DNA of 42,916 nt, taken from an uncultured Pseudomonadota bacterium (lineage in GTDB: Bacteria > Pseudomonadota > Gammaproteobacteria > Burkholderiales > Burkholderiaceae). This document shows, piece by piece, positions 8,499 through 16,056 of the stretch. The stretch is from positions 1 through 42,916 of the forward strand of contig CAMLIZ010000022.1 in the NCBI GenBank assembly GCA_946480245.1, given 5' to 3'. Position 1 is the first letter of the stretch. Every line of letters starts with the position of its first letter. Below the pieces are notes generated by a model. That model searched no databases and was not told where the DNA came from. It was given only the letters and a program-made list of their open reading frames with translations. The position numbers and the translations under genes are program-made.

Positions 8499-9439
8499 GC
8501 CACCTTCTGCAGCAGGCTCTTGAAGAAGCGCCCGGCACGCGCGGCGGCCGAGGGCTGCTGGCGACGGAAGAAGCGCACGAACTCGCGCCGCGCGAGCACC
8601 GACTCCTCCAGCGGCAGGCGCACGACGCGCGGTGCCGCCGAGGCCAGCGGCTGCGAGAACGCATCGCTGGCAGCGCAGTGCGTGCCGCTCGCGTCGTTGC
8701 CGGTGTTCTCGACGAGTGTTTGCCCGGGATAGAGCGTGAGCATGCCCCGCAGGAAACAGGAGGCGTACCAGCGCACGGCCCATGAGTCGTTGCGGCCCGC
8801 CACCTGGTCTTCGAGCATGCCCGTGTACGGGAAGCTGCCATCAAAGTCGAAAGCGCGCGACAGGCCGCGCGCGCGCAGCTGGTCCAGCAGCCGCTGGCCA
8901 TCCGGCTCGAAGTGCGCCCAGGCGCGCGACCACGTCGCCCAGCCCCAACAGTCGGCGCCGCGGATGAAGAAGGTGTCGGGCAGCGCGGCAGCGCTCGGGT
9001 AGCGGTAGCCGTGGATGCTGGCCACGGCCTCGTCGTCGGCGTAGCAGTCCAGCCCTCGGTTCATGTAGTGCAGGAAGTGCGGCGACAGGAGCAGGTCGTC
9101 CTCGACGACGATCACGCGGCCGTGACGCGCCAGCACCTCACCGACGCCCCCGATGATGGACCGCGCCAGACCCAGGTTGTGCGGCCGGAACACGGGTACG
9201 ACCGCGGCGAAGCCGTCGATCCGCGAGACGTAGTCGCGCACCGCCGCCACCTCGGGCTCGTCCTGCGGCCGCCGGGCACCGTCGCAGTAGACATACAGCG
9301 GCGTGGCGGGCGCTTCGGGATTGCGCCGCAGGGACTCGACCGCCATGCGCAGGTGATCGGCTCGCTTGTAGGCGAACAGCGCCACCGGCGCCGGCGATGC
9401 GTGTGCAGGGGAGCTTGTGGACGACTCGCGCGTATCCAT
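8495..9439 (-). CDS. GT2-like glycosyltransferase
   Basis: A 314-residue protein with a GT-A fold layout: VALFAYKRADHLRMAVESL (19-37), LYVYCDGARRP (48-58), HNLGLARSIIGGV (87-99) and the acidic metal site VVEDDLLLSP (111-120). A later GADCWGWATWSRAW segment is typical of the sugar transferases that resemble GNT-I/GT13 and GT2 types in bacterial O-antigen loci. It starts with ATG at 9439, five bases after the upstream methyltransferase stop; longer open frame upstream is overlap only. It probably adds one sugar during lipid-linked assembly at the inner membrane. Donor unknown. Confidence 0.8.
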   Translation of the reverse strand: MDTRESSTSSPAHASPAPVALFAYKRADHLRMAVESLRRNPEAPATPLYVYCDGARRPQDEPEVAAVRDYVSRIDGFAAVVPVFRPHNLGLARSIIGGVGEVLARHGRVIVVEDDLLLSPHFLHYMNRGLDCYADDEAVASIHGYRYPSAAALPDTFFIRGADCWGWATWSRAWAHFEPDGQRLLDQLRARGLSRAFDFDGSFPYTGMLEDQVAGRNDSWAVRWYASCFLRGMLTLYPGQTLVENTGNDASGTHCAASDAFSQPLASAAPRVVRLPLEESVLARREFVRFFRRQQPSAAARAGRFFKSLLQKVA

Positions 9440-9444
9440 GGCGA

Positions 9445-10098
9445 TCAGAGCCCGAAGCAGTTGTGCGGCCGGTAGAACACCGACGTGCACCAGCCATACG
9501 TGTTGATCGGGCCCATACCCCAGAAGTCGATGCGCTTGAAGCCGTTGTCCTGCAGGAACCGGTAGCCAGCCTCGTAGTCCGGCCGGTCGCTGTTGTCCCA
9601 CACGATGACGCCGTCGGGCTTCAGGTGGCCCAGCGACGCCTTGGCGCAGTTCACGCGATCGCGGCCGTCGATGACGATGACGTCGAACGACCCGGGGCAA
9701 CGCGTCACTGCGCTGGCGTACTGACCGTCGTCGCCGAGCTCGACGAACGAGTAGTCAACATTGGCTGCCACCTTGGGCTTCATGATGTCGTACCACGCTT
9801 TGTCGTGCTCGCAGCTCACCACGTGAGCGGCGCGGCGACTCCACCACAACGTCGAGTTGCCGCTGCCGTATTCGAACACCGCCATTGCGCTTTGCACTCG
9901 CCCCGCGAGGAAATCGATGGCGCCGTAGGTGTACCAGGGAATGGGCTGTCCGGCAGCGTCCACTGGCATCGAGTGGAGCGCGCTCCCGATCCAGCCCTTG
10001 TCCTTCAGGTAGCCGTTCTGCACTAGGCTGCGCACTGTCAGCAGGCGCGATCCGGTGTCGCTCTTGCGGAGAAGTTTGGAGAGGGCTTGCTTCATCAT
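9445..10098 (-). CDS. class I SAM-dependent methyltransferase-like protein
   Basis: A 217-residue protein with a SAM-binding loop FEYGSGNSTLWW (75-86), an acidic second-strand motif VVSCEHD that would hold the ribose hydroxyls, and DVIVIDGRDR followed by GVIVWDNSDR as motifs near the active site. This pattern is seen in small methyltransferases of surface-glycan clusters. The start ATG at 10098 overlaps the FkbM gene stop by four bases; a second ATG immediately follows. No signal peptide or membrane segment is seen, so it should act on a nucleotide sugar or lipid-linked sugar in the cytoplasm. The substrate is unknown. Confidence 0.75.
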   Translation of the reverse strand: MMKQALSKLLRKSDTGSRLLTVRSLVQNGYLKDKGWIGSALHSMPVDAAGQPIPWYTYGAIDFLAGRVQSAMAVFEYGSGNSTLWWSRRAAHVVSCEHDKAWYDIMKPKVAANVDYSFVELGDDGQYASAVTRCPGSFDVIVIDGRDRVNCAKASLGHLKPDGVIVWDNSDRPDYEAGYRFLQDNGFKRIDFWGMGPINTYGWCTSVFYRPHNCFGL

Positions 10099-10847
10099 GT
10101 CGGTTCGGAAGGTGCGCCGCCCGGCTCGGCGGCCCGCACGGCGTCATCGGGGAGGAAGACAACGCTGTTGTACAGCTTGGCAGACGGGCAATAGCCGACG
10201 CCAGCCAGGAAGGAGACTGTTTCCGATCGCATCACCTGACCCAGGTTCCGCTGCAGGATCTCGACGACGATCGCTTTGGGCCGGAAGCGCCCCCAGTCGT
10301 TCGAGCGCAGCACTTGCAGGTCCAGGCCTTCCGCATCGACCGTCAGCAGGTCGATCTGCGTCGCACCCAGTGTGGGCAGGTGTTGCTCGATGATCCGGGC
10401 AAGGGGCAGGCAGTCTACGAGCTTGCGCTGGACGAGCGGCCATCCTTCGGCCTGCCGGGTACGGGCCAGCTCCGCGTCGAAGGTGTTGAGGGCCGCCTCG
10501 GCGAACACGAAGAACTCAAGCCTCGCCTGCTGCTCGCTCACTCCAAGCTCGAGGTTGACGTCACCGCGGCGGAAACGCCTGAACGGCTGCATTGAGCCGG
10601 GGCGGGCGTCGATGTTGATGCCCCGCCACCCCCGCTCGTGCAGCAGGCAGGTGTTCGAGAAGCGGAAGGGGTGGTGGGCTCCCACGTCAACGTATATGCC
10701 GCTATCGCGGTTATCGAACAGCCGCAGCAGGAGCAGGTCCTCGCCTTCCTGCGCATACGAGGTACGGGCGTGGGTACGCCGTCCCATCGTTTCCACGAGG
10801 GCCTGCCGCATAGTCGGCGGGATCAGTTTCTTAAGGGCGCTGAGCAT
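10095..10847 (-). CDS. FkbM family methyltransferase
   Basis: A 250-residue protein with the FkbM SAM-binding motif YVDVGAHHPFRFSNT (52-66), then GWRGINIDARP carrying the ribose-binding acidic residue, and DLLTVDAEGLDLQVLRSNDW, a family mark. The upstream SYAQEGEDLLLLRLF is typical of the bacterial glycan subgroup. FkbM enzymes O-methylate hydroxyls of polyketides and sugars; here the target is likely a sugar of the repeat unit. The start ATG at 10847 lies inside the 3' end of the flippase gene (17-base overlap), and the stop overlaps the next gene by four bases. This is one of three methyltransferase-like genes within about 3.2 kb. Confidence 0.88.
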   Translation of the reverse strand: MLSALKKLIPPTMRQALVETMGRRTHARTSYAQEGEDLLLLRLFDNRDSGIYVDVGAHHPFRFSNTCLLHERGWRGINIDARPGSMQPFRRFRRGDVNLELGVSEQQARLEFFVFAEAALNTFDAELARTRQAEGWPLVQRKLVDCLPLARIIEQHLPTLGATQIDLLTVDAEGLDLQVLRSNDWGRFRPKAIVVEILQRNLGQVMRSETVSFLAGVGYCPSAKLYNSVVFLPDDAVRAAEPGGAPSEPT

Positions 10848-12180
10848 GGAAGGGCCAGAAAGCCTTGAGCTGCATGGAAAGCGCCAATGGCGCGACGAAG
10901 AGGTTGGTCAGGATGGCGGCAGCGAAGTACGAGCCGATGGCGGCCCATGCTGCGCCGATAGCGCCCCAACGCGGCACCAGCAACAGGTTCAGCACCACAC
11001 TGACGGCCGCCCCGGAAAGCGTCTTGATGAGCGAGACGTGCGCGGCGCGGTCGTTGACGATCATGATGCTCTGGGCCACGCCGAGGAAGACGAACACGTT
11101 CGTGAGGGCATGCCAGCGCAGCACCGGCGCTGCCTCGGCGAAGCCGGCGCCCAGCAGGACTGACACCAGCCACGGCGCGCATAGGGCGATGGCGATGCTT
11201 ACGGCCAAGCCGCTCCAGGCCATCAGCGTGAAGAGCTGCAACACGCGGCGCGCGTATTGCTGCGGATGCTCGCGCTGCAACGTCGCCATGCGGGGGGCCA
11301 AGCTGGTGCACACGGTCATCGGAAGCATATGCAACGCTTGCGACAGGGGCAGGATCGCGGAGTACAAGCCCAGTTGGCGCTCGTCGGTGAGGCTGCGCAG
11401 CAGCAATTGGTCCACGCGCATGTACACCGCCACCGAGACCGCCGCCAGCATGAACGGCCAGCCTTCGCGCAGCAGCGCCTTCGCCGCCGAGGCGTCCCAG
11501 CACCAACGCTGCGCGGACGGGGCCGTGCGGTAGCTCAGCGACAGCGCGATGCTGGCGAGCAGGGTGTCGGCCAGCAATGCGGCGGCGAAGGCCCAGAGCG
11601 GCGCGTCCAGCAGGATCAGCATCACCTTGACGAGCGACGCGGTGGTGTACGCGATGGCGCGCGACAGCACGGTGAGCTTGCTGCGCGTCTGGCTTTGAAA
11701 CCAGAGGTCCACCACGTCTGACGACTGCAGAACCAGCCCCGCGCCCAGGATGCCGACAATGAGCAGGGCCGTCGTGTCGTGGGGCCGCAGTAGGGCGGCC
11801 AGCCCGAGGATTGCGAGCCATCCCCCGGCACCCGCGCAAAGGCGCAGGAGGAGCGCCGATCCCAGCACGGCACCCGCGCGAGACGGATCCTGTGCGATCT
11901 CGCGCACAACGATCGCCTCCAGGCCCAGCGTGACCATCGGCTGCATGAAGGCCAGCAGGGCGAGCCCATAGGCGAGCTCGCCGTACCGGCTGGGCCCGAG
12001 ATGGCGCGCCACCCAGGCTCCGACCAGCAGCGCGAGCAGGATGCGGAGCGCCCGGTCGACCAGCAGCCAGCCGGAGTTCGCCAGCACGGCGAGGAACGCA
12101 TGGCGTCCCGCCAGGCGCTGCCGCAGCCGCGCCGGCAAGAAGGACAGCCATGCAGGGTCGGCGTTGTGCATCAGTGCCAT
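10831..12180 (-). CDS. Wzx-like polysaccharide flippase
   Basis: A 449-residue protein of the MATE-like polysaccharide transporter superfamily. NSGWLLVDRALRILLALLVG and ARHLGPSRYGELAYGLALL near residues 34-75 are the usual N-terminal Wzx pattern. About twelve to fourteen hydrophobic segments follow, with YMRVDQLLLRSLTDERQLGLY in the middle (around 270), again a family mark. It should move undecaprenyl-diphosphate-linked repeat units across the inner membrane, working with the polymerase candidate at 2533-3846 and the Wzz/Wza pair upstream. The start ATG at 12180 is 27 bases after the dehydratase stop. An in-frame ATG three codons later is an alternative. Confidence 0.9.
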   Translation of the reverse strand: MALMHNADPAWLSFLPARLRQRLAGRHAFLAVLANSGWLLVDRALRILLALLVGAWVARHLGPSRYGELAYGLALLAFMQPMVTLGLEAIVVREIAQDPSRAGAVLGSALLLRLCAGAGGWLAILGLAALLRPHDTTALLIVGILGAGLVLQSSDVVDLWFQSQTRSKLTVLSRAIAYTTASLVKVMLILLDAPLWAFAAALLADTLLASIALSLSYRTAPSAQRWCWDASAAKALLREGWPFMLAAVSVAVYMRVDQLLLRSLTDERQLGLYSAILPLSQALHMLPMTVCTSLAPRMATLQREHPQQYARRVLQLFTLMAWSGLAVSIAIALCAPWLVSVLLGAGFAEAAPVLRWHALTNVFVFLGVAQSIMIVNDRAAHVSLIKTLSGAAVSVVLNLLLVPRWGAIGAAWAAIGSYFAAAILTNLFVAPLALSMQLKAFWPFHAQRP

Positions 12181-12207
12181 TGCGCGGAGCGCGGTCCTGG
12201 CACACGC

Positions 12208-13329
12208 TCATTCGTTGTAGTCATAGGCCTGGAAGCCCGCGAGCTTGACCATGCTGTCGCGCCGGGCCGCGGCGTAGTCGCTCGCGACCATCTCGCGCAC
12301 CAGTTCCGGCAGTGTCGTGCGCGGCGTCCATCCCAGCTTCTCGCGCGCCTTGGCCGGGTCGCCGAGCAGGGTCTCGACCTCGGTGGGCCGGTAGTATCGC
12401 GGGTCGACCCGCACGATGACATCGCCCTTCTTGCACTTCGCCTGGTCGGAGGTGAGGCGCACCACCGTGCCGACCTCCTGCTGGCCGCTGCCATTGAACT
12501 CCAGCTCGATGCCGAGCTCACGGGCTGCCATGTCGACGAACTGCCGCACGCTGTGCTGTACGCCGGTGGCGATGACGAAGTCCTCCGGCTGCGGCTGCTG
12601 CAGCATGAGCCATTGCATCTCGACGTAGTCGCGCGCGTGCCCCCAGTCGCGCAGCGCCGACAGGTTGCCCAGGTACAGGCAGTCCTGCAGGCCGAGCGCG
12701 ATGCGCGCGATGGCACGTGTGATCTTGCGTGTGACGAAGGTCTCGCCGCGCAGCGGGCTCTCGTGGTTGAACAGGATCCCGTTGCAGGCGTACATGCCGT
12801 AGGCCTCGCGGTAATTCACCGTGATCCAGTAGGCGTACAGCTTGGCCACCGCGTACGGGCTGCGTGGGTAGAAGGGCGTCGTCTCCTTCTGCGGCGTCTC
12901 CTGCACCAGCCCGTACAGCTCGGACGTGCTCGCCTGGTAGAAGCGTGTCTTCTTCTCCATACCAAGAATGCGGATGGCCTCGAGCAGGCGCAGCGCGCCT
13001 ACCCCGTCTGCATTGGCCGTGTACTCGGGCTCCTCGAAGCTCACCGCCACGTGGCTTTGCGCCGCGAGGTTGTAGATCTCGTCGGGCTGCACCTTCTGCA
13101 CGATGCGGATGAGGTTGCTCGAGTCGGTGAGATCGCCGTAGTGCAGGATAAAGCGCTGGTTGTCGACGTGAGGGTCCTGGTACAGGTGGTCGATGCGGTC
13201 GGTGTTGAACAGCGAGGCGCGCCGCTTGATGCCGTGTACTTGGTAGCCCTTGGCGAGCAGGAACTCCGCCAAGTAGGCGCCGTCCTGGCCGGTCACGCCG
13301 GTGATGAGGGCGGTCTTGTGTTGTGTCAT
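12208..13329 (-). CDS. gmd: GDP-mannose 4,6-dehydratase
   Basis: The enzyme turns GDP-D-mannose into GDP-4-keto-6-deoxy-D-mannose, the first step to GDP-L-fucose (also GDP-rhamnose or perosamine). At 373 residues it matches the family length. Seen are the cofactor loop [19 protein letters not shown] (7-25), [22 protein letters not shown] (131-140) with active-site T135 and E137, and [12 protein letters not shown] with Y159 and K163. [17 protein letters not shown] and [12 protein letters not shown] are also diagnostic. ATG at 13329 gives the normal N terminus; the frame is open further upstream but overlaps the synthase gene. It sits 11 bases after the GDP-fucose synthase gene, its next pathway step. 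Confidence 0.98.
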   Translation of the reverse strand: MTQHKTALITGVTGQDGAYLAEFLLAKGYQVHGIKRRASLFNTDRIDHLYQDPHVDNQRFILHYGDLTDSSNLIRIVQKVQPDEIYNLAAQSHVAVSFEEPEYTANADGVGALRLLEAIRILGMEKKTRFYQASTSELYGLVQETPQKETTPFYPRSPYAVAKLYAYWITVNYREAYGMYACNGILFNHESPLRGETFVTRKITRAIARIALGLQDCLYLGNLSALRDWGHARDYVEMQWLMLQQPQPEDFVIATGVQHSVRQFVDMAARELGIELEFNGSGQQEVGTVVRLTSDQAKCKKGDVIVRVDPRYYRPTEVETLLGDPAKAREKLGWTPRTTLPELVREMVASDYAAARRDSMVKLAGFQAYDYNE

Positions 13330-13340
13330 GGAAGATCTCG

Positions 13341-14285
13341 TCAGAATGCGGCGGCGGATGGCGCGCGGAAGGGGGCGCTCTGGTAGGTCGAGCGGATGCC
13401 CTCGCAAAGCGGAATGCGCGCCCGCCAACCGAGCGAAGCCAGGCGGCTCACGTCGAGAAGCTTGCGGGGTGTGCCGTCTGGCTTGCTGGTGTCGAACACG
13501 ATGCGGCCATCGAAGCCAACGACTTCCATCACGGTGTCAGCCAGTTCGCGGATGGTGACGTCCGCGCCGGTGCCGATGTTGACCAGAGGCCCGGCGTAGT
13601 CCTGCTCCATCAGGTGCACACAGGCGTCGGCGAGGTCGTCGACATGCAGGAACTCGCGGCGCGGCGTGCCGCTGCCCCACACGACGTATTCGCGGTCGCC
13701 GCGCAGCTTCGCCTCATGCGCCTTGCGCAGCAGCGCCGGCAGCACGTGGCTATTGGCGAGGTCGTAGTTGTCGTTGGGGCCGTAGAGGTTGGTCGGCATC
13801 ACGCTGATGTATTGCCGTCCGTACTGGCGGTTGTAGCTCTCGCACAGCTTGATGCCGGCGATCTTCGCGATGGCGTAGGGCTCGTTGGTCTGCTCGAGCG
13901 GGCCGGTCAGCAGGTACTCCTCCTTGATCGGCTGTGGGCAGTCACGCGGATAGATGCAGCTGGAGCCGAGGAACATCAGCCGCTGCACACCGGCCAGGTG
14001 CGCGCCGTGCATGAGGTTGGCCTCGATCATCAGGTTCTGATAGAGGAACTCGGCGCGGTAGCAGTCGTTGGCCTGGATGCCGCCCACCTTGGCCGCGGCG
14101 ATGAAGATGTATTCAGGCTTCTCTGCCTCAAGAAAGGAATGAACAGCCCTTTGATCGAGTAAGTCCAATTGCTCGCGGCTGCGGGTGAACACGTTCGTGT
14201 AGGCGCCTGCCTCCAACCTGCGCACGATGGCGCTGCCGACCATGCCACGATGACCCGTGACAAAGATCTTTGCTTGCTTGTTCAT
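13341..14285 (-). CDS. fcl: GDP-L-fucose synthase
   Basis: This 314-residue SDR enzyme performs epimerisation at C3 and C5 and NADPH reduction of GDP-4-keto-6-deoxymannose to give GDP-L-fucose. Evidence includes the cofactor motif [13 protein letters not shown] (8-20), [29 protein letters not shown] with active-site S108 or S109, and [11 protein letters not shown] with Y137 and K141. [15 protein letters not shown] and [16 protein letters not shown] are also family marks. The ATG at 14285 is 124 bases downstream of the MarR-type regulator. With gmd next to it, the locus can supply GDP-L-fucose, so fucose is a likely component of the glycan. Also known as wcaG. Confidence 0.97.
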   Translation of the reverse strand: MNKQAKIFVTGHRGMVGSAIVRRLEAGAYTNVFTRSREQLDLLDQRAVHSFLEAEKPEYIFIAAAKVGGIQANDCYRAEFLYQNLMIEANLMHGAHLAGVQRLMFLGSSCIYPRDCPQPIKEEYLLTGPLEQTNEPYAIAKIAGIKLCESYNRQYGRQYISVMPTNLYGPNDNYDLANSHVLPALLRKAHEAKLRGDREYVVWGSGTPRREFLHVDDLADACVHLMEQDYAGPLVNIGTGADVTIRELADTVMEVVGFDGRIVFDTSKPDGTPRKLLDVSRLASLGWRARIPLCEGIRSTYQSAPFRAPSAAAF

Positions 14286-14409
14286 CAGTTCTTGATGGAT
14301 TGGCCGTACCAGCAGCGGTATTCAACTCGCACGGTGTTGCGCGCCTCTGTCGACGGCCAACCCGAGCCATGGGACTTGGTGCTCCGTCATCGGCTTGACC
14401 TCACTTCGC
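14286..14409 (-). other. intergenic region between marR-type gene and fcl
   Basis: This 124-base gap holds no clear promoter. A 7-base inverted repeat, TGACCTC (14396-14402) with GAGGTCA (14417-14423), straddles the stop codon of the regulator and could slow or end transcription; it has no T-tract. A short minus-strand frame from GTG at 14332 (MRVEYRCWYGQSIKN) ends in a TGATG junction with the fcl start. Whether it is translated is unknown. Confidence 0.3.
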
Positions 14410-14766
14410 TCATTCCGAGGTCACCACCTCTGCACGCAGTCGGGCAATCGTGGCTTTCAAGGCGTCGAACTCGGCTTCCTTGCGAACAAGGAAGGCTTGG
14501 GTAAGCCGCAACTTTTCTTGGACACCCTTGGGGGTGAGGAGGTAGGCATAGGCCAGCTTGTTGTCGCTGCGCTTGAAGTTCTGGATTTTCACCAGCCCCT
14601 TGTCGAGCAGCGCGTGCAGCACATAGTGTGTCTTGCCCAGGCTCAGGCCCAACTCCTTCGACAACTGTCGTTGCGAAAGCTCTGGTTGCGTCTGCAATAG
14701 GCGCAACGTATTTAGAGTGGTAGCCGTTTCGGCGTCGCTCGAGGATGAAAGCTGCGGCCGAGTCAT
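14410..14766 (-). CDS. MarR family EPS-associated transcriptional regulator
   Basis: A 118-residue winged helix-turn-helix protein. NTLRLLQTQPELSQRQLSKE (19-38) and ELGLSLGKTHYVLHALLDKG (38-57) form the DNA-binding helices, and VKIQNFKRSDNKLAYAYLLTPKG is the wing. The C-terminal half is an amphipathic helix (EKLRLTQAFLVRKEAEFDAL) fit for dimerisation. This matches the small EPS-associated MarR subgroup (TIGR04176), which occurs within exopolysaccharide gene clusters. It lies between wzz and fcl in the same direction, with its own 129-base upstream gap carrying a palindrome that could be its operator. It probably controls the locus, itself included. The ligand, if any, is unknown. Confidence 0.9.
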   Translation of the reverse strand: MTRPQLSSSSDAETATTLNTLRLLQTQPELSQRQLSKELGLSLGKTHYVLHALLDKGLVKIQNFKRSDNKLAYAYLLTPKGVQEKLRLTQAFLVRKEAEFDALKATIARLRAEVVTSE

Positions 14767-14895
14767 GGGGAAGAATTAGGTGTGTTCAACGATTGAACGG
14801 GAGAGTGTAGTTCATCTCTCTCATACAACCGTATAGGCTGAGCGGTCTCTCTCGGCTGTGCGCGCCTAACAGCAATTAGATGCTGCTGTGTGTTA
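14767..14895 (-). promoter_or_regulatory. upstream region of the MarR-type regulator with palindrome
   Basis: This 129-base gap precedes the regulator start. GTTCAA-CGA-TTGAAC (14784-14798) is a perfect 6-base inverted repeat with a 3-base centre, 18 bases before the start codon on the minus strand. Its size and position suit a wHTH dimer operator for autoregulation (inferred). Other small repeats are ATAC-AACC-GTAT (14823-14834) and CAGCA-ATTAGA-TGCTG (14870-14885) just after the wzz stop. No convincing -35/-10 pair was found. Confidence 0.45.
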
Positions 14896-16056
14896 TCACT
14901 TCCCGGTCAAAGCTGCGCGCAGACGTGCCACTTGCTCGGCAGTCTTCGGGCTGTCCGAAGAGCGGCGCCACGAGTGGCTGAATAGCACGAATATCGCCAG
15001 GATGAGCCCGCTTACGAGCGTGGTCGTTACTGCGATGCGTGCCCGCTTCGGGCTGCTCCTTCTCTCCGGCGGCACAGCCTTGTCTACCACCTGAATCAGG
15101 GCGCCCTCCCGACTTTCGTCCACCCGCGCAAGCTCATATTGCCGTGCAAACAAGTCAAACAAGGTTTCCTGGTACTTGAACTCTCGATACTTGCCGACGT
15201 AGTCGGGCCCACCTTGCGTTTCTGCGCTTTGCTCCAGTCGGGCCAATTCGGCCCTCAGCGCCCCCAACATTCTTTTTTGCTGCTGCACTTCCGGCGCGGT
15301 GTCCGACAAAGCACCTCGCATGGTTTGCAGGCGAATCTCGGCAGCCGCCACCTCGGCCCTCAGCTTGGCATAGCCCTCGGCCGCAGCCTGTGGTTCGGCC
15401 TTCAAGGCCCCTTGCGTGAATCCACTCGCCTCCAGTGCCTGCTGCGCTCGCACCAGCTTCTGTTGCGTTTGCCGGAGCTGATTTTCAAAGAACTTTCGCC
15501 GTTGCTGCGCTTCGCTCACCGCTATCGTGTCGGTCATGCGACGAAGCTCTTCCACAAATCGGTTCGCGATATCGGCCGCGCGCTGTGCGGTCCTGTCCTC
15601 GACTTCCACGGTAATGAGGCCGTCCTTCTTACCGATCGTGAAGTGGGTGCTGCTTGCCAACTGCCGACGCGCGTCGACACGGAACTTCGTTTCGTAGACC
15701 TCCAACAACTTGAATTGATCGATGATCCGGTCCGACACCGTCACGCTCTCCATCAGCGCTACGTATTGGTCAGCCGGCGTACGCGGGGCGCCGCCTCCCG
15801 CCAGACCTGCCAGCGCACCCAGCGACGATAGACTGGCCATCGCGGCGCTCTGCTGTTGTTGCGGCGGCAAGAAGGTCGTGGCGGCCTTGTAAGTCGGCGG
15901 CAGCAGGAACGCAATGCCAAGGGCCAGCACTCCCGCCGCGAGAGAGCCAAGCACCAGCAGCTTCCAATGTTGGGCCAGAGGCACCGCCAGATCCAACAGA
16001 GTCACGCCTTCTTCTTCGTCTTCCACTGCGACGGCTCGGTAGTCTTCCATCGTCAC
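14896..16056 (-). CDS. Wzz/GumC-type chain-length determinant protein
   Basis: A 386-residue polysaccharide co-polymerase. An acidic N-terminal tail precedes a membrane segment around LLVLGSLAAGVLALGIAFLL (33-52). Then comes YKAATTFLPP, typical of Wzz proteins, and a long periplasmic part with predicted coiled-coil stretches (for example AQQRRKFFENQLRQTQQKLV). The second membrane segment, VTTTLVSGLILAIFVLF, is preceded by a proline-rich PERRSSPKRA motif. No Walker motifs follow, so there is no built-in tyrosine kinase domain. It should set glycan chain length with the polymerase and contact the outer-membrane exporter. The start is GTG at 16056 with a GTGA overlap to the exporter stop; ATG at 16050 is an alternative. 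Confidence 0.92.
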   Translation of the reverse strand: MTMEDYRAVAVEDEEEGVTLLDLAVPLAQHWKLLVLGSLAAGVLALGIAFLLPPTYKAATTFLPPQQQQSAAMASLSSLGALAGLAGGGAPRTPADQYVALMESVTVSDRIIDQFKLLEVYETKFRVDARRQLASSTHFTIGKKDGLITVEVEDRTAQRAADIANRFVEELRRMTDTIAVSEAQQRRKFFENQLRQTQQKLVRAQQALEASGFTQGALKAEPQAAAEGYAKLRAEVAAAEIRLQTMRGALSDTAPEVQQQKRMLGALRAELARLEQSAETQGGPDYVGKYREFKYQETLFDLFARQYELARVDESREGALIQVVDKAVPPERRSSPKRARIAVTTTLVSGLILAIFVLFSHSWRRSSDSPKTAEQVARLRAALTGK

